Assembly: GCA_018350325.1 (NCBI GenBank)
Contig: JAEVLN010000050.1
Span: 186,001-250,000 of the forward strand
Direction of reading: 5' to 3'
From: Globodera rostochiensis
Taxonomy: Eukaryota > Nematoda > Chromadorea > Rhabditida > Heteroderidae
DNA: 64,000 bases
Each line of letters begins with the position of its first letter. Within the stretch, counting starts at the first letter, position 1. The translations under genes were made by a program, and so were the position numbers. Shown piece by piece: positions 59,570 through 64,000 of the stretch. The notes below the pieces were generated by a model. That model made no database searches, had not been told where the DNA came from, and saw nothing but the letters and a program-made list of their open reading frames with translations.

Positions 59570-60316
59570 TTTGGATTAACTGGATTATCCCGGTTTTTGG
59601 AATCCCGATCCCGTAATCGTAATTCCGATTCCGATCACGGCTCCGGTTTTTGAAACATTGAAATCCCGATCCCGGTAGGACCGGGATTAACCGGGATAAA
59701 AATGCACCCCTAAGAATGGGATTTTTGAGCGAGTAAATTCAGTTCGGTTATGGTTTAGTGGTGAGTGGTGGAGAGCCGTTGAAGTGTGCGTGGGGTAGGG
59801 GAATCAAATCCCCGACTGTATAAAATAATTTTTGCCGATTTTTCTAAATATTTACGGTGGTTGTAAACTACTCTGAAAATTATTTTACTTTTTTCCCATT
59901 AAAAAAATATTTTAGCTGACAATTCAGAAGTTTTTTTATTCATTTTTTGTTGGATGAAATCAAAAAACCATAGGGGGACCTTTGTTTTGCAACATTCCTA
60001 ATTTTTGGACCATTTCTTAACAAATCTTGTCCAATCTTCATGAAAATTTTTGCGACGGCGCCGCCGGACCTTTACCACTCCTAAAAAATCTCTGCAAAAA
60101 TTGCCGTTTTTTAAAAGTTTGGTTGCAAATCTCTTAACAAAATTTGGATGAGGCAATATGTAGAAAGTTAAGAAAAACAAGGAATATATTTTTAGTAATC
60201 AAGAAAAAATTTATCTTACCAATACAAAAATTTTTTATCCCATTTTCAATCCCGGTTAATCCGGATTCCGGTCAATCCCGGACCCGGTTTTTACCAGCGA
60301 TCCCGACCAACTCTAG
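59570..60316. mobile_element. inverted-repeat element with a tRNA-like interior
   Basis: Both ends are rich in aatcccgatcccgg/ccggttaatcc words and the right end closes with gaccaactcta. The interior has aaaatgcacccctaagaat, a GC core near 60,055 and, at 59,745-59,820, tatggtttagtggtgag followed by ggggaatcaaatcccc, resembling tRNA A and B boxes. The outer boundaries are not resolved. Confidence 0.5.
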
Positions 60317-60359
60317 TTTTTGAACAGGAAACATAATACAACTCTACACATTGAAGAAA

Positions 60360-63300
60360 ATGGCCCCTCTCCCGTCATTGTTTGCTCTGTTGTGCAGCAT
60401 CGCCGTGCTGCTGGTCCGTTGCGACGGTAAGATTCAAGAATGACATGTCATACCGTATATACTCTTGTAATCCCGGGGGATTATTAGAGGTTAGGGGATT
60501 ATTAGAGGTTGAGGAGGATGGGGGATTATTAGAGGTTGGGGGATTATTAGAGGATGGGGGATTATTAGAGGTTGACGAGGATGGGGGATTATTAGAGGAT
60601 GGGGGATTATTAGAGGTTGACGAGGATGGGGGATTATTAGAGGATGGGGGATTATTAGAGGTTGGGGGATTATTTTTCAACCTACTCGGAGGTTGGGCGA
60701 TTACAAGAGTATATACGGTATACTATTTGACTCCGGTCGGTCTCTATAGCATGAATCCTAAAAAACATTTGCGCTGACTAAAAAAAAGTTATAACCTCTC
60801 AAAGTTGACAAAACCATAGCGGGGGGGGGCATTTCGTCAAATTTGTAGAAAATATTTTTTGATAAAAAAAAAGTGGTTTTCGCGCAAACATTTTTTCAGT
60901 TCCTGGGTTAGGCTTAGAGTGGAGTCGATTGGTATGTGATTTGGGTGATTTTGAGTCTGGGCTCTATCTATTATACAATTTTTCCCAGGCGTGGGCACGG
61001 ATACCCGGATGTCCGGATATCCGCGGATATATCCGGATACGGACGGATAACGGATATGATTTTTTGGAACGTCACGGATACGGACGGATGACGGATATGA
61101 CTCTAAAATCCGCGGATATCCGTGTATCTGTTGTTTTTTGACTGACGAAGGAAAATTTATAATACGGTTTTCTTAAAACTTAAAATGGTTTTTAATAATA
61201 ATTTTAAATTTGAACTGGCCTAGTGATTAAACTTTTAGGGTGATGCTACTTTGGGTCAGAGTTCTATACCCTCTCGCTTATCATCTTCGCAGTAACCTCC
61301 GGGTGTCGGGATCGCTGGGGGGAATATGCCGGGCTAGTGGTTACTTTCACCACTTGGCAATACGTACACCAAACAATACGATTATTTATTAATTAACGTC
61401 TCCGTAATGTCGGGTAAGGGGGAACTTACACACTCAATTAAACCAGAAGACTCAACAACAAATTACTAATTATCAGGAGATCCCAATAGAATGAATTTGA
61501 GAACAAAACTAAAAGAGAACAAAAAAAAAAGGACACAATGTCTAAACGCCAACAATTAAATAAATTCAAAAAGGGGTCAAATTCCAATTATAACACATCT
61601 TTTTTTTGTTTTTATACTTTAACTCTTCTTTTTCTTACAACTCTTTGAAAAAAATCAGACATAAAAAAAAAATTTTAAGCATAAATAATATTCATTTTAG
61701 AACTCAATTGCCTAAAAATTGGACGATTTTTCTTACCATAAGTCTTTAAATATTTAATTTTTTCTCTCGGCGGCGCCTAAAAGTTCTAAAAAAATACCAC
61801 AAATCTATGATTAACAAACAATCAAAAGTTCAATCTTTTCCCTTAAAATTTTTTTTGTTAAGCTCAATACATATCAATTTCGTTTAATTTTAATCAGACA
61901 ATAATGCGATCGGAAATCGCTTTATCATTTTTCGAATTTTGGAGAAAACTAGTGATTTTTAAATAATGCGGATAACCGCGGACATCCGCGGACGGATATC
62001 CGGATATGGGATTTTGGAAGGTCACGGATACGGACGGATAACGGATATGAGATTTTAAGGACGGACGGATACAAAATTTGTATCCGTGCCCACGCCTGAT
62101 TTTTCCTTTAATATTATTACAAGGACTCAAGTGCAAATATGGATTGGATGGCAAGAATTACAAAGCGGACGGCGACCCCGTCATTTCATGCTCGGATGGC
62201 TATCACTATTGCATCGGGGCTAACTGTACCAATGGTGGGTCGAAGCCTTCTGATTCGATAATTTTGTCGGTTTTCTACCGATTTTCTTACAAAAACGATT
62301 ATCATCCGGACAGATCCGCGCTTATAAATATAGATTGGGTCCGAAAAGTGTACGCCAGATAACTTGATTCACAGAAAAAAACATTTTAAATTCAAATGCG
62401 CACAAAGTTCCGAGCCTGCTGCAACAGGAACAAACAGATTTTTCTGTTCCCTACCAGGGCAAAATTGAAGGCATCCAAAAAGCGGAAAAATTGAAGAAAA
62501 ACGATCAAATTAGGGGTTCATTAGGCTTAAGCCTAAGCCACCCTGGCTCGGGCGCGTTAGGCTTAGGCCTAAACCACCCTGGCTCGGGGTGCGTTAGGCT
62601 TAGGCCTAAGCCACCTTGGCTCGGGCGCGTAAGACTTAGGCCTAAACCACCCTGGCTCGGGGTGCGTTAGGCTTAGGCCTAAGCCACCCTGGCTCGGGCG
62701 CGTTAGGCTTAGGCCTAAGCCACCCTGGCTCGGGCGCGTTAGGCTTAGGCCTAAGCCACCCTGGCTCGGGCGCGTTAGGCTTAGGCCTAAACCACCCTGG
62801 CTCAGGGTGCGTTAGGCTTAGGCCTAAGCCACCCTGGCTCGGGCGCGTTAGGCTTAGGTCTAATGCTCCGTTGCGTTTTTAAGCCCTATACATGTGATTT
62901 TGATCATTTTTTAATCAATTGACAACTGAGTCCCCAGTTAAAAATACACTTCAGTCCCGGGCTCATAACTTGCTTCAAAGTTATAATTTTTCCCACAATA
63001 AATAAAATAATTCTATTCAGATGCGGACAAAAGCGATAACGTCTTTAGCTGGGGGTGTAACGGAGACAACGACGGCAACAAATGTGTAACCAACTCTCAA
63101 CAACAGTTAGGAGAGCGCATCAAGGATAAGGGGACATGGACTTGCAAATGCTTTTTTGGCGAAAAGGACGTGGACATGGACAACAAACGCTTTTCGACAG
63201 GTTGGATAGACGACATTGTTGGAACGCAAAAAACTAAGATCCCGCCAGCAGCAGAGGGTAGGCTCCGTCCGGAACACCTAATGATTGAGTGTGATGGCAA

Positions 63301-63914
63301 ATTTTGAGAATGCCTTTTTCAACTTTGAGTGAACTTGCTGAGCGCAACAAAGCTTTCGAGGGGTGGTTTCTACGAAACTTGTACTATGGAAACTAACACT
63401 CATTCGTCTTATATGATGAACCGCCTTAGGGACCTCCCTGCCAAGAAATTATCAATGCTTAAACTAGGGTTGAGCCCCAACCCCTCGGGTGCAGGAAAGG
63501 ATTCAAAATTGTTTGCAGAATCGGATCCTGCGGGATTAATCCTGCAATCCTGCAAAAGCCCAAAAAGTGCACGATTGCGGACCGGATCTTGCAAAATCCT
63601 GCGCAGGATCCGGTCCTGCGCCGCACTCTAGTCGGGGACGACCAATTTTTTCGGGGGTCTGGGCTTAACCCTACTTTAAACTCTCGATTTGGTTCCGGAT
63701 AAGAACAATTTTCAGCTAACGGCGATGTTCGTTTTTCCCTCAAAACGCTGATGGCAATGCCGCCATTGCTCCTTGGTACAATTTTGTTCATTTATTTGTT
63801 GAAAATTTTGTCTAAATTTATGACAAAATAAAAAGTCGTAAAACCATTGAACTTCAATTAAATTTAGGGTTTGTTGTGCCCATTGTGCGTGCCAATCTCA
63901 TCCGCCCCTACTGA
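60360..63914 (+). CDS. secreted Cys-rich (Ly6/ET-like) protein, probably GPI-anchored
   Basis: Five exons: 60360-60426, 62124-62234, 63021-63257, 63716-63775 and 63868-63914. All phases agree, giving 173 residues. The first exon is a signal peptide (MAPLPSLFALLCSIAVLLVR). The body has spaced cysteines: LKCKYGLDGKNYK, then ISCSDGYHYCIGANC, then WGCNGDNDGNKC and WTCKCFFGEKD. This resembles Ly6/uPAR or nematode ET-module three-finger proteins, though the final Cys-Asn signature is degenerate. The C-terminus (TLMAMPPLLLG, then [14 protein letters not shown]) is a hydrophobic tail without charged end, a likely GPI signal, encoded by two exons paralogous to those of the 47,981-48,896 gene. If the donor at 63,258 is not used, exon 3 reads to a stop at 63,307 and yields a soluble form. 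Introns hold three MITEs and a satellite. Secreted parasite effector is possible but not shown. Confidence 0.72.
60450..60721. mobile_element. inverted-repeat element in intron 1
   Basis: Perfect 23-bp arms beginning ataccgtatatactcttgta. Between them are about ten copies of gggggattattagaggt-like units, some spaced by tgacgagga. Flanks show no clear target duplication. It starts only 24 bp after the exon-1 donor. Confidence 0.8.
60986..62098. mobile_element. hAT-like MITE, 1113 bp, in intron 1
   Basis: The ends caggcgtgggcacggatac and its complement form perfect 19-bp terminal repeats, with a perfect 8-bp duplication atttttcc (60,978-60,985 and 62,099-62,106). Both sub-terminal regions are made of the words ccggatatccgcggata and cacggatacggacggataac. 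The GC core appears as cggcggcgcctaaaag near 61,768. It ends 25 bp before exon 2 of the secreted-protein gene. Confidence 0.92.
62514..62870. repeat. 36-38 bp satellite with telomere words
   Basis: About nine units contain gcgttaggcttaggcctaa followed by gccaccctggctcggg. Each holds two direct TTAGGC words, the nematode telomere repeat, and then inverted GCCTAA. It lies in intron 2 of the secreted-protein gene. Confidence 0.95.
63465..63673. mobile_element. hAT-like MITE, about 209 bp, in intron 3
   Basis: The ends tagggttgagccc and gggcttaaccct(a) are inverted with one mismatch. Flanks gcttaaac and ctttaaac match at 6 of 8 bases. Interior words gatcctgc/gcaggatt repeat on both sides. Short ORFs here are not real. 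Confidence 0.7.
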
Positions 63915-63991
63915 GTTTGAAGCTGATGCCAAATATGGAGAATTGTGATCAAAGATTCAAAAATCTTTCTTTGAAAATATGACGCCAATTT

Positions 63992-63997
63992 AATAAA
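63992..63997 (+). promoter_or_regulatory. AATAAA polyadenylation signal
   Basis: A canonical aataaa lies 78 bp after the stop codon at 63,914, right at the window's end, consistent with 3'-end formation of the secreted-protein gene. Confidence 0.5.
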
Positions 63998-64000
63998 ATT

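Overview
This window is eukaryotic: AT-rich, spliced, with short GT-AG introns (many of 50-80 bp) and an extreme load of tandem repeats and small inverted-repeat transposons. I favour a plant-parasitic cyst nematode (Globodera/Heterodera type). The grounds are a lineage-expanded F-box-like protein family that I recognise from those genomes, small secreted cysteine-rich proteins, and a satellite built on the nematode telomere word TTAGGC. No rRNA gene, convincing functional tRNA gene or CRISPR array was seen. All gene models below were spliced by hand by matching GT/AG sites and codon phase.

Layout. 1-3.7 kb: a 15-bp minisatellite, a possible small Cys-rich ORF, dispersed repeats and two MITEs. 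4.7-8.6 kb: two convergent genes of the F-box-like family, one (+) carrying a frameshift and a MITE-filled intron, one (-) intact. 8.6-26.5 kb: essentially gene-free, made of satellites (45, 49, 22 and about 90 bp units, among others) and MITEs. 26.6-46.5 kb: one very large gene for a polyglutamine-rich protein of about 2060 residues with three widely spaced zinc fingers. It has 26 phase-consistent exons from 35,989 to 46,479, plus a likely first exon at 26,576 that would imply a 9.1-kb repeat-filled intron. 48.0-48.9 kb (-): a secreted protein with a 10-residue tandem repeat and a hydrophobic C-terminus. 50.6-51.2 kb: a broken CDC14 phosphatase. 51.7-57.8 kb: expanded satellite arrays interleaved with partial, rearranged copies of exons of the zinc-finger gene. 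58-60.3 kb: nested MITE-like elements. 60.4-63.9 kb (+): a five-exon secreted Cys-rich (Ly6/ET-module-like) protein whose last two exons are paralogous to those of the 48-kb gene, suggesting a shared GPI-anchor tail.

The most striking signals are three. (1) A superfamily of hAT-like MITEs has exact or near-exact 8-bp target duplications; the longer members share a core while each has a different 'word' repeated near its ends. (2) The zinc-finger gene has every finger split by an intron, and its 3' exons have been shuffled downstream. (3) Two unrelated secreted proteins share one C-terminal exon pair.
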